The notes under the pieces were generated by a model. That model searched no databases. It was given only the letters and a program-made list of their open reading frames with translations, and was not told the origin of the DNA. From the NCBI RefSeq assembly GCF_005239225.2, contig NC_133292.1, positions 11,991,965 to 12,055,964 on the forward strand: 64,000 bases of DNA. Direction: 5' to 3'. This document shows, piece after piece, positions 62,655 through 64,000 of the stretch (the first letter of the stretch is position 1; every line of letters begins with the position of its first letter). This DNA is from Populus alba (taxonomy: Eukaryota > Streptophyta > Magnoliopsida > Malpighiales > Salicaceae). The position numbers were made by a program, and so were the translations under genes.

Positions 62655-64000
62655 GTTCAGGAAGTGTCCACGAATTCAGACTGAAAGTACGGTGAGTTCA
62701 GGAAGTGTCGACGAATTTCAGACAGAAAGGAATTTATGTACTAAAGCTTGAATAAAAAGCTGTGTTTTTCTGAGAAGAGTATTTTCCTTGTTTTTTTTTT
62801 TTTTCCTTTTAATTTAGGAATTAGTTACTGTGTACCTGGATATGCACTATAAGGTTTCTGTCCTTCAATTATCTAAAGCAATGAATCCGTTTATTTTCCT
62901 GATTAATGCTTCTCGAAAGAGCCCTTCATTTTCCTAGAGACCATGGTTATAAAATTCAACAGGAATGTTCCATTTAAAAAAAGCTCGACTTTGTTTTGGT
63001 AAAAATAATTGGGTTGGCCAACTGACTTGTGAGGTGGCTAACCTGTGTCTTGAGCTTTGAGTTGAGTTAGATTTTTCGTCGGCTCTCAGAACTTAATATA
63101 AGTTTATTTATTTATTTATAATCTCTTCAATGATAAAAAACCCATCTTCGTTCTCTACTAAAAGAGCCGTCAGAGTAACGGCTAGATATACTGGAAGATG
63201 AAGATCATCGTTCTCTACTCTTGTTTTTGGTGCTGTTGGGTTATTGATTTTTCATATATGTATTCTTTAGGTTAATTTCATTTTGATCCCTGCTGATTGT
63301 CTCACACTTTCTAGAACCCTAAATCGTTTCTCATGCCCATTTTCCTCTCTCGAAAAGGTACATGTAATCTCTCTTATAGGTGAACTTGATTATAATTATT
63401 CAAAATAAGCATAAAAGGTCTTCTGCATGAAGGCAGAGACAAAACACATGCAATTCACACCCCCCTGGCCCTTGCTTGCTTGCTTCTGCATTTTCCATTT
63501 TTATACTGCTTTGTGATCAAATGTAAAAATTCTAAACCTAGCCAAGGATCTCGTTCATGGGTTAGGTGCATGAAAAAAGTCAACTTGGACTAGATTAACC
63601 CATGACTTAGTTAATTTAATTAAAACCCGCTTTGATTTTTTTAAAAATAATATCGTCTGATTTTTTAATTTTTATATAAATATTTTTTAGTCGGTATTCT
63701 CCACCCAAATGTAACTTAATCCTTCATGGTTGAAAACCTATAACTTAATCCACTGGTTTATCCCAAACGTACCATCTTGCAATTTAAATTCTTAAAGAGA
63801 AATCAACATGGTGAGAATTTAGAGAAAAGCAATTGATGTCTTGAAAAGACAACGGTCAACATGGATCAAAGAATCGACATATATATATTTTTAAACATAA
63901 AGGACTAAGTTATAGCTGCATTTAAATCCAGGGACTAAAAAATAATTCACTCAAAATATAACAGAACCATGAAAAAAGAGCAGGTGCATGCAGGAAGCAT
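62655..64000. other. 3' flank of methionine synthase and gene-free end of window
   Basis: The first ~130 bp are 3' UTR, with an imperfect direct repeat (GTGAGTTCAGGAAGTGTC at 62651 and 62691). The rest is AT-rich and without coding signal. A segment near 63540-63660 resembles the element at 16516-16780 in word content but cannot be delimited. Confidence 0.45.

Overview
This window is nuclear DNA of a woody eudicot. AT-rich intergenic tracts full of short degenerate transposons separate intron-rich genes with GT-AG splice sites. Protein resemblance and the style of the dispersed repeats suggest Salicaceae, most likely Populus; this is recalled, not searched. I found no bacterial genes, tRNA, rRNA or CRISPR array.

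Layout from left to right. (1) 137-4756, minus: a cytosolic M3 metallopeptidase (oligopeptidase A/TOP type), cut by the window edge and missing about the last 50 residues. (2) 5517-10415, plus: the chloroplast Mg2+ transporter MRS2-11/MGT10, head-to-head with gene 1 across 760 bp. (3) 13317-15574, minus: an SRPK-type splicing kinase, tail-to-tail with MRS2-11. From memory, the same two genes adjoin in Arabidopsis (AT5G22830/AT5G22840). A SINE with a target-site duplication lies between them. (4) 20087-20593, minus: a small Cys-cluster protein of unknown function. (5) 26146-30897, minus: OEP61, a TPR receptor with a C-terminal membrane anchor. (6) 32160-36453, minus: a carotenoid cleavage dioxygenase (CCD4-type) locus with one intact intronless gene and one 5'-truncated, frameshifted relic. 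About 1.4 kb of the intact gene's upstream DNA is duplicated further upstream with no gene attached. (7) 43763-46849, plus: intronless EFL1/Ria1-type GTPase of 60S ribosome maturation. (8) 51114-51866, minus: intronless YIP1-family (YIPF5-like) membrane protein. (9) 58373-62654, plus: cobalamin-independent methionine synthase with 11 coding exons, a leader intron and all zinc ligands.

Exon chains were built by hand from GT-AG sites, reading frame and family alignment, and they keep frame throughout. Methionine synthase comes to 765 residues with its zinc ligands at the expected numbers. The genes are unrelated housekeeping functions and do not form a pathway cluster.

I did not find a convincing new biological system. 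The best leads are the decayed CCD4 array with an orphan upstream duplication, two TRIM-like elements in opposite orientation beside it, an unusual residue pair in the active-site loop of the M3 peptidase, and a perfect 98-bp tandem duplication ending at an OEP61 splice donor.
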